A DNA stretch of 64,000 nucleotides from Verrucomicrobiia bacterium (GTDB lineage: Bacteria > Verrucomicrobiota > Verrucomicrobiia > Limisphaerales > Fontisphaeraceae), in assembly GCA_026414565.1 (NCBI GenBank), contig JAOAIT010000052.1, positions 1 through 64,000 of the forward strand, in the 5' to 3' direction. Made by a program: the position numbers and the translations under genes. The notes under the pieces are model-generated. The model did no database searches and was not told the origin of the DNA. It worked only from the letters and a program-made list of their open reading frames with translations. Below, in pieces: positions 19,895 to 28,935 of the stretch. The stretch's first letter is position 1. Each line of letters starts with the position of its first letter.

Positions 19895-20595
19895 AAATCA
19901 TCCAGCATCTCTTTTGGGCCGGCCTCATCCGGGCCGCAACACTCGTTCTATTGTCATTTCTGTGCGCCGCGATGGCCCAAACCGTCAGCGGGCCGGTGGC
20001 GGGCACGTGGAGCTGGAGTTTCACCATGCCTGATGGGGCCGTCGTGCGCCCGCAACTCGAACTAAAACTCACCAACGGTGTGCTCAGTGGCGTGACCCGC
20101 CTGCGCTCCGGCGCCGAGGCCCCCATCACCAATGCCGTGCTCGATGGCAATCGGTTGGCCTTTGAAGTGGTGCGCGAGCGGGAGGGCCAGCGGGTCACCA
20201 CACGCTACGAAGGAGTCATCGCCGACGGCCGGATTAAAGGTAAATTGGAGTCGAACTGGACCGGCCAGTGGCAAACTTACCCCTGGAATGCCACCCATCT
20301 TTCCCGCGACATCGAAGGACGCTGGATCTGGGGCCCCCGCGCGGTCGAATTGAAACTGGAAGGGCAGCGGCTCAAGGGCAAAGTGATTTTGGAGGGCAAC
20401 GCCGAATTTCCCGTTTTAGATGGAACCTACCGCGATGGCCAGGTGAGTTTCCGAATCGAGCGCGAACGCGAGGGCCAGCCTTACATCAACCTCTTTGATG
20501 CCACCCTGCAGGACGGAGTGCTTAAGGGGCAAATTACACGCATCTTTGGCACCGAAACCAATCGCAATGATTGGGAAGCCCGCCGGCCGCGCTGA
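19891..20595 (+). CDS. Small exported beta-rich protein, two internal repeats, unknown function
   Basis: 234 residues from the ATG at 19891, which overlaps the stop of the peptidase-phosphatase gene (ATGA), so the two are almost certainly translated together. There is a signal peptide (AATLVLLSFLCAAMA). The mature protein contains two copies of a beta-rich unit: GTWSW...LAFEVVRERE at about 37-110 and GRWIW...VSFRIERERE at about 142-205. They share the pattern of an opening W-x-W, a glycine turn and a charged R-E-R-E strand end. No catalytic motif is visible. I infer a small secreted or periplasmic partner of the upstream fusion protein, from context only. Confidence 0.75.
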   Translation: MKIIQHLFWAGLIRAATLVLLSFLCAAMAQTVSGPVAGTWSWSFTMPDGAVVRPQLELKLTNGVLSGVTRLRSGAEAPITNAVLDGNRLAFEVVREREGQRVTTRYEGVIADGRIKGKLESNWTGQWQTYPWNATHLSRDIEGRWIWGPRAVELKLEGQRLKGKVILEGNAEFPVLDGTYRDGQVSFRIEREREGQPYINLFDATLQDGVLKGQITRIFGTETNRNDWEARRPR

Positions 20596-20638
20596 CTTAA
20601 GATTTGACCCTCACCGCTCCGGGCGCAAAAATGGGCGT

Positions 20639-22171
20639 ATGCAAGCCTTCTTCAAGCCCGGCCTGTGGCTTTGTTTATTTGCCGTGTGGGGGCTGTCCGC
20701 CGCCCCTGCCCAGCCGCCGCTCAACATCGTCTTCATGGTGGCAGATGACCTCGGTTATGGCGACGTGGGCTGCTACGGACAGAAAAAAATCCCTACTCCC
20801 CATCTTGACCGGCTGGCCGCCCAGGGCATGCGTTTTACCCAGCATTACAGCGGGGCCCCCGTATGCGCTCCAGCACGCTGCGTGCTCATGACCGGCCTGC
20901 ATCTGGGACATGCCGAAATCCGCGGCAACCAGCAAGCCAAGGTGCGCTTTCCGGAGTACGACGAGGGACAGCATCCCCTCTCAGCCGGGGCCTTAACCTT
21001 CGTTCAACTGTTGCAGCAGGCCGGTTACGCCACGGGAGCCATGGGTAAATGGGGACTGGGACCCGTGGGGAGCACGGGCGATCCCAACCGCAAAGGGTTT
21101 GATCTGTTCTTCGGTTATAATTGTCAGTCCCTGGCCCATAGCTATTACCCCGCCTATTTGTGGCGCAATGCCGAAAAAGTACCCCTGAATCAGCCCTCCA
21201 TCCCCGGCCATGCCAAACAGCCGGAGGGGGAGGTGAAAATGGAGGACTGGCTGGGACAGTACTACGCCCCCGATGTCATGCTCCAGGAGGCCCTGAAGTT
21301 CATCCAGACCCAGACCCGCCAGCAGCGTCCTTTCTTTTTATTCCTGCCGTTCATTGAACCGCACGTGGCCATTCATCCCCCCAAAACCTGGGTGGAGAAA
21401 TTCCCGCGCGAATGGGACACCGAGGTGTATCGCGGAGAAAATAATTATCTCCCCCATCCGCGGCCCCGCGCCGGTTATGCCGCCATGGTGGCCCATTTGG
21501 ATGATCAGGTGGGGCAGGTGCTCAACGCCCTGGATCAAGCCGGTGTCACCGGCCACACCCTGGTGATTTTTACCAGTGACAACGGCCCGGTCATGCCCGG
21601 CCGCAGCAATTCGCGCTTCTACGTCGGCGGCGCTGACGGGGCCTTTTTCGAAAGCAACGGCGGCTTGCGCGGCCACAAAGGCAGCGTCTATGAAGGCGGC
21701 CTGCGGGTGCCCATGATCGCGCGTTTGCCCGGCCGCATCCCCGCCGGTACAGTCAATCATACCCCCTCCTACTTTGCCGACTGGTTCCCCACCCTGTGCC
21801 AGGCAGTGGGCCTCAAACCGCCCAAAGATCTGGACGGCGTGAGTCTGTGGCCGGTGCTCACAGGAAAAGTCAAAACACTAAAAAATCGTCCCCCCATGGT
21901 GTGGGTGTTTCCTGAATCCGGGGGACAGGTGGCAGTACGCCTCGGCAAGTTCAAGCTGGTGCGCCAAAATCTGAAGACCAAAGAACCCGGCCCCTGGGAA
22001 ATCTACGATATTGAGGCGGACCCGCGCGAAACACGGGACCTGGCCGGCCAGCACCCCGGCCTGATCCGGCAGGCCGAGGATATTTTGAAAAAACAAGCCC
22101 TGCCTAACCCTGTGTTTCCCGTCCCCATTCCGGGAATCCCCTCCGCCACCGCCCGGCCCGCTGCCCCCTGA
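20639..22171 (+). CDS. Exported sulfatase (type I, formylglycine-dependent)
   Basis: 510 residues from the ATG at 20639, giving a signal peptide (LWLCLFAVWGLSAAPA). The alkaline-phosphatase-fold sulfatase signature is complete: metal-binding VADDLGYGD at about 34-42, the formylglycine site C76 in VCAPARCVLMTG (C-x-P-x-R), and a second metal motif TSDNGPVMPG near 313. Enzymes of this group remove sulfate from sulfated polysaccharides or aryl sulfates after C76 has been oxidised by a formylglycine-generating enzyme, not seen in this window. The exact substrate cannot be read from the sequence. The gene follows the small exported protein by 43 bases and may belong to the same transcript. Confidence 0.93.
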   Translation: MQAFFKPGLWLCLFAVWGLSAAPAQPPLNIVFMVADDLGYGDVGCYGQKKIPTPHLDRLAAQGMRFTQHYSGAPVCAPARCVLMTGLHLGHAEIRGNQQAKVRFPEYDEGQHPLSAGALTFVQLLQQAGYATGAMGKWGLGPVGSTGDPNRKGFDLFFGYNCQSLAHSYYPAYLWRNAEKVPLNQPSIPGHAKQPEGEVKMEDWLGQYYAPDVMLQEALKFIQTQTRQQRPFFLFLPFIEPHVAIHPPKTWVEKFPREWDTEVYRGENNYLPHPRPRAGYAAMVAHLDDQVGQVLNALDQAGVTGHTLVIFTSDNGPVMPGRSNSRFYVGGADGAFFESNGGLRGHKGSVYEGGLRVPMIARLPGRIPAGTVNHTPSYFADWFPTLCQAVGLKPPKDLDGVSLWPVLTGKVKTLKNRPPMVWVFPESGGQVAVRLGKFKLVRQNLKTKEPGPWEIYDIEADPRETRDLAGQHPGLIRQAEDILKKQALPNPVFPVPIPGIPSATARPAAP

Positions 22172-22255
22172 CCGCAATCTTTTACCACCGCCCCACCTCC
22201 GCAGTCATTCGCAGATTGATTTTCCTCGCAAAAGGGGTCTAATCCGGGGGCGGGT

Positions 22256-23002
22256 ATGAAAATTATTGGTGTTATTCCGGCACGTTATGGGGCAGTCCGC
22301 TTTCCCGGCAAGCCTCTGGCGTTTATCGCAGGGAAGTTTTTGATTCAGCGCGTCATTGAGCAATGCCTCCAGGCCCGCTCCCTGGCCGAGGTCATTGTAG
22401 CCACCGATGACCGGCGCATTGCCGAGGTGGCCGGCCGTTTCGCCTCGGTCGAAATGACCTCTCCCGATCATCCCAGTGGCACCGACCGGGTGGCCGAAGT
22501 GGTGCGCCGCCGGGACTGCGACGCCGTGGTCAATTTGCAGGGGGATGAACCGCTCATGCCCCCCGCCGCCATTGATGCCGTGGCCCAGGCCCTGCACCAC
22601 GCCGAAATGACGACCGCCGCCACGCCCCTGCGCGAGCCTGCCGATTATGACAACCCCAACGCCGTAAAAGTGGTGGTGAACGCCCGCGGCCGCGCCTTGT
22701 ATTTCTCCCGGCGCACGATACCCTACCTGCGGGCTGGCGCCCACCGGCCGGTGGTGGAGCAGATGTCGGCCTTTCCCTTTCTAAAACATTTGGGCATTTA
22801 CGGTTATCGGCGGGACACACTGCTGCGGCTGGTGGCCAGTCCTGTAAGCCCGCTTGAAGCCGCCGAGCAGTTGGAACAGTTGCGCGCCCTGGAAATGGAA
22901 ATCCCCATCCACGTGGCGGTGGTGGAATATGCCGGGGCCAGTGTGGACGTGCCGGAGGACATTGCCGTGGTGGAAGCGCGGCTGAAACAACTGCCGGCCT
23001 GA
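22256..23002 (+). CDS. kdsB: 3-deoxy-manno-octulosonate cytidylyltransferase (CMP-KDO synthetase)
   Basis: 248 residues. It activates KDO with CTP to CMP-KDO for lipid A-core synthesis, which implies an outer membrane with lipopolysaccharide. Seen: the nucleotide-binding N-terminus [16 protein letters not shown], the ATDDRRI and SGTDRVAEV segments, and the metal-binding [11 protein letters not shown] near residue 96. The length matches the family. It lies 35 bases upstream of pyrG, whose product makes the CTP that KdsB uses. This pairing is common in Gram-negative genomes and supports both assignments. Confidence 0.96.
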   Translation: MKIIGVIPARYGAVRFPGKPLAFIAGKFLIQRVIEQCLQARSLAEVIVATDDRRIAEVAGRFASVEMTSPDHPSGTDRVAEVVRRRDCDAVVNLQGDEPLMPPAAIDAVAQALHHAEMTTAATPLREPADYDNPNAVKVVVNARGRALYFSRRTIPYLRAGAHRPVVEQMSAFPFLKHLGIYGYRRDTLLRLVASPVSPLEAAEQLEQLRALEMEIPIHVAVVEYAGASVDVPEDIAVVEARLKQLPA

Positions 23003-23037
23003 GCCGGTTGAATCTTGAATTTCTTGAGGTAACGGTT

Positions 23038-24660
23038 ATGGCGGACACCAAATACATTTTTGTCACCGGCGGCGTGATCAGCTCCCTGGGCAAGGGATTG
23101 ACCGCCGCGGCCCTGGGCACCCTGCTCGAACACCGCGGCTTGAAGGTCGTCCTGCAAAAGTTCGATCCCTACCTCAACGTGGACCCGGGCACCATGAATC
23201 CCTTCCAACATGGCGAGGTCTATGTGTTGGATGACGGCGCCGAAACGGACCTGGACCTGGGCCATTACGAGCGTTTCACCAATGTCCAGTTGACCCGCCT
23301 CAACAACCTCACCAGTGGCCAGGTGTATCAGACCGTCCTGGAAAATGAACGTAAAGGCGTGTATCTGGGCAAAACGGTGCAGGTCATCCCGCACGTCACC
23401 GAGGAAATCCAGAAGCGCATCTACCTCATGGCCGAGCAGTCCAAGGCCGACGTGGTGATCACCGAAATCGGCGGCACCACCGGCGACATCGAGGGCCTGC
23501 CCTTCCTGGAGGCCATTCGGGAGTTTGCCCTCGATGTGGGCCCCAACAACGCCATGTTCATTCACGTCACCTACGTCCCCTTCATCAAGGCCGCGGGTGA
23601 GTTGAAAACCAAACCCACCCAGCAATCGGTGGCCAAATTGCGCGAAATTGGCATCACCCCCCATGTTCTCGTTTGCCGCTGCGAAAAACCGCTGGACAAG
23701 GATTTGCGCGGCAAAATCTCCATGTTCTGCAACGTCCCCCTCGAGGCCGTCATCGAAGAAAAGGATGTGGACCACTCCATTTACGAAGTGCCGCTGATGC
23801 TCCAGCGGGAGCGCATGGATGAAATCGTATGCCGGCACCTGGGCTTGAACACCCCCCAGGCGGACATGAGTCAGTGGCGCGAAATCATCCGCACCTTGAT
23901 TGCCCCCTCGCATCGCGTGCGCATTGGCGTGGTGGGCAAATACATCGGCCTCCAGGACGCCTACAAATCCGTCTATGAGGCGCTCATTCACGGCGGCATC
24001 GCCAATGACTGCGGCGTCGAAATCGTGCGCATCGAGGCCGAGGAAATCGAACGCCAGGGCGCCGAGAAAATGCTGGCCGGACTGGGCGGCATCCTGGTGC
24101 CGGGCGGCTTCGGCGAGCGCGGCATCGAAGGCAAAATCCTGGCCGCACGTTTTGCGCGGGAAAAGCGCATCCCTTACCTCGGGCTGTGTCTGGGCATGCA
24201 AATTGCCGTCATTGAATTCGCGCGCCATGTCCTCAAACTCGAACGGGCGCACTCCACGGAATTTGAACCGCGCACCCCCCACCCCGTAATCTGCCTGCAG
24301 GAAGAACAAAAACTGGTCACCAAAAAGGGCGGCACCATGCGCCTGGGCCGGCAGCCGTCACAGTTGGTCATGGGAACACTGGCGGCCAAGCTGTATGGCG
24401 CCTTTGTCATTCAGGAACGGCATCGCCACCGCTACGAATTCAACAACAAATATCGCAAGTTGTTTGAAGAGGCCGGCATGGTCTTCAGCGGCACCACGCC
24501 GGACGGCAAACTGGTGGAACTGGTCGAAATTCCAGATCATCCCTTCTTCATCGCCAGCCAGTTCCATCCCGAATTCCAAAGCAAGCCCCACCGGCCCCAC
24601 CCCCTGTTCAAGGGCTTTATTGCCGCCGCCCACCTGGCCATGCACCAGAAACCGCTGTAA
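23038..24660 (+). CDS. pyrG: CTP synthase
   Basis: 540 residues. It aminates UTP to CTP using glutamine and ATP. The ATG at 23038 is chosen over an upstream in-frame ATG at 23008 because it begins the family N-terminus ([16 protein letters not shown]) and has a GAGGT ribosome-binding site seven bases upstream. The synthase half covers about 1-270. The glutamine amidotransferase half contains the nucleophile cysteine in GLCLGMQ (about 383), and the His/Glu pair in FHPEFQSKP near the C-terminus. It lies between kdsB and folC; expression is probably coupled to kdsB. Confidence 0.97.
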   Translation: MADTKYIFVTGGVISSLGKGLTAAALGTLLEHRGLKVVLQKFDPYLNVDPGTMNPFQHGEVYVLDDGAETDLDLGHYERFTNVQLTRLNNLTSGQVYQTVLENERKGVYLGKTVQVIPHVTEEIQKRIYLMAEQSKADVVITEIGGTTGDIEGLPFLEAIREFALDVGPNNAMFIHVTYVPFIKAAGELKTKPTQQSVAKLREIGITPHVLVCRCEKPLDKDLRGKISMFCNVPLEAVIEEKDVDHSIYEVPLMLQRERMDEIVCRHLGLNTPQADMSQWREIIRTLIAPSHRVRIGVVGKYIGLQDAYKSVYEALIHGGIANDCGVEIVRIEAEEIERQGAEKMLAGLGGILVPGGFGERGIEGKILAARFAREKRIPYLGLCLGMQIAVIEFARHVLKLERAHSTEFEPRTPHPVICLQEEQKLVTKKGGTMRLGRQPSQLVMGTLAAKLYGAFVIQERHRHRYEFNNKYRKLFEEAGMVFSGTTPDGKLVELVEIPDHPFFIASQFHPEFQSKPHRPHPLFKGFIAAAHLAMHQKPL

Positions 24661-24674
24661 CCGCGCTCCACGCT

Positions 24675-25985
24675 TTGAACTATTCGCAAGCCATCGCCTG
24701 GCTGGAAAGCCTGCAGATGTTCGGCGCCAAGCCCGGTCTCGAGCGCATGGTGCGGCTCGCCGCCGCCGCCGGCCATCCCGAGCAACACCTGCGATTCATC
24801 CACGTTGCCGGGACCAACGGCAAAGGCTCCACCTGCGCCATGTTGGAAAGCATTTACCGCCGCAAGGGGCTTAAGGTGGGCCTGTTCACCTCCCCGCATC
24901 TGGTGGCCTTTGCGGAGCGCATCCAGATCAACCGCCAATGTATCCCGCAATCCGATGTGGCCCGGCTGGCCGGGCAGCTCAAGCCCTTGGTCTCGGACTT
25001 GAGCGCCACTGACCCTCCCACCTTTTTTGAGGTCGTCACCCTCATGGCGCTGGTGTATTTCGCTGAATGCCGCTGTGAGCTGGTCATCTGGGAAACCGGC
25101 CTGGGCGGGCGGCTCGACGCCACCAACATTGTGCAGCCCCTGGCCAGCGTCATCACCAATATTGATTACGATCACGAAAAATGGCTCGGCTACACCCTTC
25201 CGGAAATCGCGGGGGAAAAGGCGGGCATCATCAAACCCAACACCCCCGTCATCCTGGCCGCCAACCGGCCTGAAGTGGCCCAGGTCATCCGCCGCCGCGC
25301 CGCCGAGCTGCAGGCGCCACTGACGGAAGTTCACCACGCCGATCGTTTTACACTGGCCGCCGCCAGCCTGGCGCTGCCTCTTTTGGGACTGCACCAACGC
25401 CTGAATGCCGCCACCGCCATCGCCACCACCCACGCCCTGCAACACCTCCTGCCCGTGGACTGGGCCGATGTCGTCGCCGGGCTGGAACAGGTGCACTGGC
25501 CCGGGCGTTTGCAACGGGTGCGCCTTGCCGGCCAGGAGTTCGTGCTGGACGGCGCCCACAATCCAGGCGGCGTGGCGGCCTTGTGCCAGGCCCTCGCCGA
25601 GCTTTATCCCCAGGAAAAACCCGCCATGATCGTGGGCATTTTGCGCGATAAAAACTGGCCCCAGATGCTGCAGACCCTCCGCCAGCAGGCCCGGCGCATG
25701 CTCCTCGTCACCGTCGGCAGCGAGCGGGCCGCCACCGCCACCGAGTTGCGCGAGGGCTGCGGCCCGGAGGATCCCTCCTGCCCCATCTCCTGCCATGTCA
25801 ATCTGGCGGAGGCCTTGCGCGCCGCCCGGGAGGAAAAACTGGTGGTGATCTGCGGCTCCCTCTACCTCGTGGGTGAAGCCCTCGAGCTGTTGCAGCTTCA
25901 ATCCGCCCCCCATCACGGCGAGGAGCGCTCCCTCAACGAATGGGGCGGCCAACCCCCCTCCCCTGCGCTTCCCCATCCCTCCTGA
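24675..25985 (+). CDS. folC: Dihydrofolate synthase / folylpolyglutamate synthase
   Basis: 436 residues. It adds glutamate to dihydropteroate and to folates, in the cytoplasm. The ATP-binding loop VAGTNGKGST lies at about 44-53, followed by TSPHLVAFAERIQIN, FFEVVTLMAL, the Mur-ligase-like ETGLGGRLDATN and a KAGIIKPNTP segment. The start is a TTG at 24675, 14 bases after the pyrG stop; its product begins MNYSQAIAWLESL, as family members do, and no better ATG is near. The C-terminal 20 residues are a poor, proline-rich tail. It probably shares the kdsB-pyrG transcript. Confidence 0.94.
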   Translation: MNYSQAIAWLESLQMFGAKPGLERMVRLAAAAGHPEQHLRFIHVAGTNGKGSTCAMLESIYRRKGLKVGLFTSPHLVAFAERIQINRQCIPQSDVARLAGQLKPLVSDLSATDPPTFFEVVTLMALVYFAECRCELVIWETGLGGRLDATNIVQPLASVITNIDYDHEKWLGYTLPEIAGEKAGIIKPNTPVILAANRPEVAQVIRRRAAELQAPLTEVHHADRFTLAAASLALPLLGLHQRLNAATAIATTHALQHLLPVDWADVVAGLEQVHWPGRLQRVRLAGQEFVLDGAHNPGGVAALCQALAELYPQEKPAMIVGILRDKNWPQMLQTLRQQARRMLLVTVGSERAATATELREGCGPEDPSCPISCHVNLAEALRAAREEKLVVICGSLYLVGEALELLQLQSAPHHGEERSLNEWGGQPPSPALPHPS

Positions 25986-26057
25986 ACAACGAAAATCGCC
26001 GGCGCCGGCAGTTTTTATTGCACTGGCCGCGCCGGCGGTGATACCCAAGAGGGGCGC

Positions 26058-27101
26058 ATGACCCGCATGGAACAATTGGAAGCTCGCCTGCGCGCCCAGC
26101 CGCGCCGCTGGCTAATCACCGGGGCCGCCGGTTTCATCGGCTCCCACCTGGTGGAAACCCTGCTGAAGTGGGACCAACCAGTGCGCGGCCTGGACAACTT
26201 CTCCACGGGAAAGAAGGACAACCTGAGAGAAGTGCAAAAATCCGTCAACGCCCGCCAGTGGGGACAATTTGAATTGCTCGAAGGCGACATCCGCGACCTG
26301 GAGCAGTGCCGGCGCGCCTGTGCAGGTGTGGACCTCGTCCTGCATCAAGCGGCTCTCGGCTCGGTGCCTCGCTCCCTCGCCGATCCCCTGGGCAGTCACG
26401 CCGTCAATGTCACCGGTACGCTCAACGTGTTTCACGCGGCCCGCGAAGCCGGCGTCCACCGGGTCATCTATGCCAGCAGCAGCGCTGTCTATGGAGACCA
26501 TCCCGACCTCCCCAAAGTGGAGGCCCGCACCGGGCAGCCGCTAAGCCCCTACGCAGCCACCAAATGCATCAATGAAATCTATGCCGGCGTGATGCAGCGT
26601 TGCTACGGCCTGCCAACCATCGGACTGCGCTATTTCAATGTCTTCGGTCCACGACAGGACCCCGAGGGCCCTTATGCTGCGGTCATCCCCCGCTGGATTG
26701 CCCGGTTGATGCGGGGAGAAACAGTGGAAATTTATGGCGACGGCCTGACCAGCCGCGATTTCTGTCCGGTCATCAACGTAGTCCTGGCCAATCTCCTGGC
26801 GGCCCTCACCGAAAAAGAACTGCCGCCCGGCCGGGTGTATAATATCGCCGTGGGACAACGCACCACCTTGAACGAATTGCACGGCCTCTTGTGCGCGCAC
26901 CTGCACCAGGCCAGGCCCAACCTCAAATTGCCGCCGCCTGCTTATAAAGACTTCCGGCCCGGCGATGTCCGCCATTCGCTGGCGGACATTACCCAGGCGC
27001 AACAAGAGCTGGGTTACGAACCACTGGAAACCGTAACCGAGGGATTGGCACGTTCTATGGATTGGTATCTAACTCATCTGGACCTCCCCGCCCCCCAGTA
27101 G
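26058..27101 (+). CDS. NAD-dependent nucleotide-sugar epimerase (UDP-GlcNAc/Glc 4-epimerase type)
   Basis: 347 residues of the extended short-chain dehydrogenase family. The NAD-binding motif TGAAGFIGSH is at about 20-30. The active-site serine-tyrosine-lysine set is in YASSSAVYGD and SPYAATKC. RYFNVFGPRQDP and GDGLTSRDFCPV are typical of the WbpP/Vi-polysaccharide type of 4-epimerase, which interconverts UDP-GlcNAc and UDP-GalNAc, so this is the most likely activity. Plain UDP-glucose 4-epimerase is the alternative. Its product would feed surface polysaccharide or glycoprotein synthesis. The ATG at 26058 is preceded by a GAGGGG ribosome-binding site. It ends four bases before the next gene's ATG. 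Confidence 0.9.
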   Translation: MTRMEQLEARLRAQPRRWLITGAAGFIGSHLVETLLKWDQPVRGLDNFSTGKKDNLREVQKSVNARQWGQFELLEGDIRDLEQCRRACAGVDLVLHQAALGSVPRSLADPLGSHAVNVTGTLNVFHAAREAGVHRVIYASSSAVYGDHPDLPKVEARTGQPLSPYAATKCINEIYAGVMQRCYGLPTIGLRYFNVFGPRQDPEGPYAAVIPRWIARLMRGETVEIYGDGLTSRDFCPVINVVLANLLAALTEKELPPGRVYNIAVGQRTTLNELHGLLCAHLHQARPNLKLPPPAYKDFRPGDVRHSLADITQAQQELGYEPLETVTEGLARSMDWYLTHLDLPAPQ

Positions 27102-27105
27102 GCCC

Positions 27106-28086
27106 ATGAAACCCTCAATCTACTGTTTCCTGACGTGCCTCTGGGTATTGAAGGGGATGTCGGCTGCCGATTCCATGGCTTTTCCCAACCCTGTTCTTTA
27201 TGGGGCCGACCCTCATGCGATGGTGCTGAGCAATACCTTCTGGGTTTACCCCACCTGGAGCGATGGACGCGGAGAGCGGTTCTTCGCCTTCTCTTCCACC
27301 AACCTGACCGACTGGCAGCGTCACGGCCCGCTGTTGGATTTGAAGGACGTGGCTTGGGTCAAGGACGACGGCCAGGAACGCCATCACGCGTGGGCCCCGG
27401 CCATCTTGCCCGCTCGCGGCAGGTTTTACTTTTACTATTCGGTGGGCCCGCAAAATCCCACCCCCTCGCGCATCGGCGTGGCCGTCGGCGATTCTCCCGC
27501 CGGACCCTTCAAGGACTCCGGCAAACCCCTGCTGACCGGCGGCCAGGGCTTTGAAGCCATAGACCCCATGGTATTTGCAGACCCCCGCAGCGGCAAAACC
27601 TACTTCTACGCCGGCGGCAGTGCCGGCGCCAGGCTGCGCGTATTTGAAATGAACCCGGACTTGCTCACCTTCGCCAAGGAAATCCCCGTCCAAACTCCTC
27701 CCAACTTTACCGAGGGCGTCTTCATGCATTTCGACCATGGCCAATACTATCTCTCTTACAGTCACGGAAGCTGGCGTCATGCCTCCTACTCCGTGCATTA
27801 TGCCACCGCGCCCTCCCCCATCGGGCCGTGGACGTACCGGGGCGCCATCTTAACCAGTGACGAAACGCGCAAAGGCCCCGGCCATCACTCCTTTGTGCGA
27901 CATCCGCGCACCGGAGAATGGCTCATCTTCTATCACCGCTGGGAAAATCAAACCGGCGACGGCCCCTATCGGGGCCTGCGCCAGATTTGCGTCGAAAAAG
28001 TGGACTACGAAGCTCAGGGCCTCATCCGCCCCATCCGCATGACCACCGCTCCCAACCGCAGTCCCAGTCCGGCCTCGCGCCGCTAA
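27106..28086 (+). CDS. Secreted glycoside hydrolase, GH43-like
   Basis: 326 residues with a signal peptide (CFLTCLWVLKGMSA). The five-bladed propeller GH43 family acts on arabinan and xylan side chains with three acidic residues. All three are plausible here: D35 in YGADPHAM (base), D152 in EAIDPMVF (pKa modulator) and E203 in NFTEGVFM (acid). HHAWAPAILPARGRFYFYYS is also characteristic. Exact specificity (arabinofuranosidase, xylosidase or galactosidase) cannot be told. The ATG lies four bases after the epimerase stop, so the pair is probably co-transcribed, although the functional link is unclear. It is the last + gene before the strand switch at 28.1 kb. Confidence 0.88.
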   Translation: MKPSIYCFLTCLWVLKGMSAADSMAFPNPVLYGADPHAMVLSNTFWVYPTWSDGRGERFFAFSSTNLTDWQRHGPLLDLKDVAWVKDDGQERHHAWAPAILPARGRFYFYYSVGPQNPTPSRIGVAVGDSPAGPFKDSGKPLLTGGQGFEAIDPMVFADPRSGKTYFYAGGSAGARLRVFEMNPDLLTFAKEIPVQTPPNFTEGVFMHFDHGQYYLSYSHGSWRHASYSVHYATAPSPIGPWTYRGAILTSDETRKGPGHHSFVRHPRTGEWLIFYHRWENQTGDGPYRGLRQICVEKVDYEAQGLIRPIRMTTAPNRSPSPASRR

Positions 28087-28112
28087 GCCTGGCCACCAGC
28101 CCCCTGACGGCG

Positions 28113-28874
28113 TCATTTTTTCCGGGCGACCACGAAGGCGTTAAACATGTAGAAACGCCAGGGACCCGCGTTCAGCAAAAAATCCAATGGCTTGGGCACG
28201 TAACGATCCGTGCATTCCATGCGCACGATCCGGCAGCCGTTGCGCTCCAGAAAAAAGGCGATTTCGCGGGCGTTGGTGGCCACGATGGCATCATCATCCG
28301 GGGTGAACGGTTCCTTGACGATGGGCGTCATGCGATCAAACTTCACCGCCCCGGGCTGCTCGCGCATCTGGCGCAGCTTCTCGCGCTGGCGCCGCCAGTT
28401 GCGCCACTTGTTGCCAGGACCGCGCATGCGGGGATGGTAATCGCGAAAGCCCAGGGCCCGGAAAAAATTGGGACTGGAAATGACAACCTTCCCGCCCGGC
28501 GCCACCACTCGGACGATCTCCGCGATAAAAGCCTCGGGCTCTTCTACGTGCTCCAAAACATTCAAAGCGCCGGCCGCCTCAAAAAATTGATCCGGGTAGG
28601 GTAAATGTCGCCCATCATACAGGCGGCAATGCTCGCTGATTTGTCGGGCGCGCTGAATATTCGGCTCGGAGACCTCCACCCCGTGCGCCTCGAAGCCCTG
28701 ACTCAACAAACGCGCCACTACCTGCCCCACGCCACACCCCACATCCAACACCCGGCTGCCGGGGCTGTCCGGGCGCAGCGTGTCCGCGTATTTGGCATAA
28801 AAGGCCGTGTCCCACCCCGCCAGAAACTCGGCATACGCCTCGTTATGACGATAGTACTGTTCCTGTTGCCCCAT
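28113..28874 (-). CDS. SAM-dependent methyltransferase (class I)
   Basis: 253 residues from the ATG at 28872-28874; the frame continues upstream, but the upstream translation does not look like protein. The SAM-binding motif I is VLDVGCGVGQ at about 42-51, followed by an acidic strand end (GVEVSEPN) and the motif LNVLEHVEEPEAFI, all in the Methyltransf_11/25 pattern. The C-terminal part (ALGFRDYHPRMRGPG, FYMFNAFVVARKK) resembles sugar or lipid methyltransferases of cell-envelope clusters. The substrate is unknown. It follows the giant CotH gene by 61 bases on the same strand. Confidence 0.88.
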   Translation of the reverse strand: MGQQEQYYRHNEAYAEFLAGWDTAFYAKYADTLRPDSPGSRVLDVGCGVGQVVARLLSQGFEAHGVEVSEPNIQRARQISEHCRLYDGRHLPYPDQFFEAAGALNVLEHVEEPEAFIAEIVRVVAPGGKVVISSPNFFRALGFRDYHPRMRGPGNKWRNWRRQREKLRQMREQPGAVKFDRMTPIVKEPFTPDDDAIVATNAREIAFFLERNGCRIVRMECTDRYVPKPLDFLLNAGPWRFYMFNAFVVARKK

Positions 28875-28935
28875 GCCCCAAGCATAACCGCCTGCCCCGG
28901 CGACAGGCGAAACCAAAATGCAGCCCCCTGTCAGC

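Noticed and set aside
22804-24309. 501-codon minus-strand frame
   Set aside because: Antisense to kdsB and pyrG, both of which are intact and recognisable; no domain in the antisense product.
24537-26075. 512-codon minus-strand frame
   Set aside because: Antisense to folC and the end of pyrG; glycine- and histidine-rich shadow with no signature.
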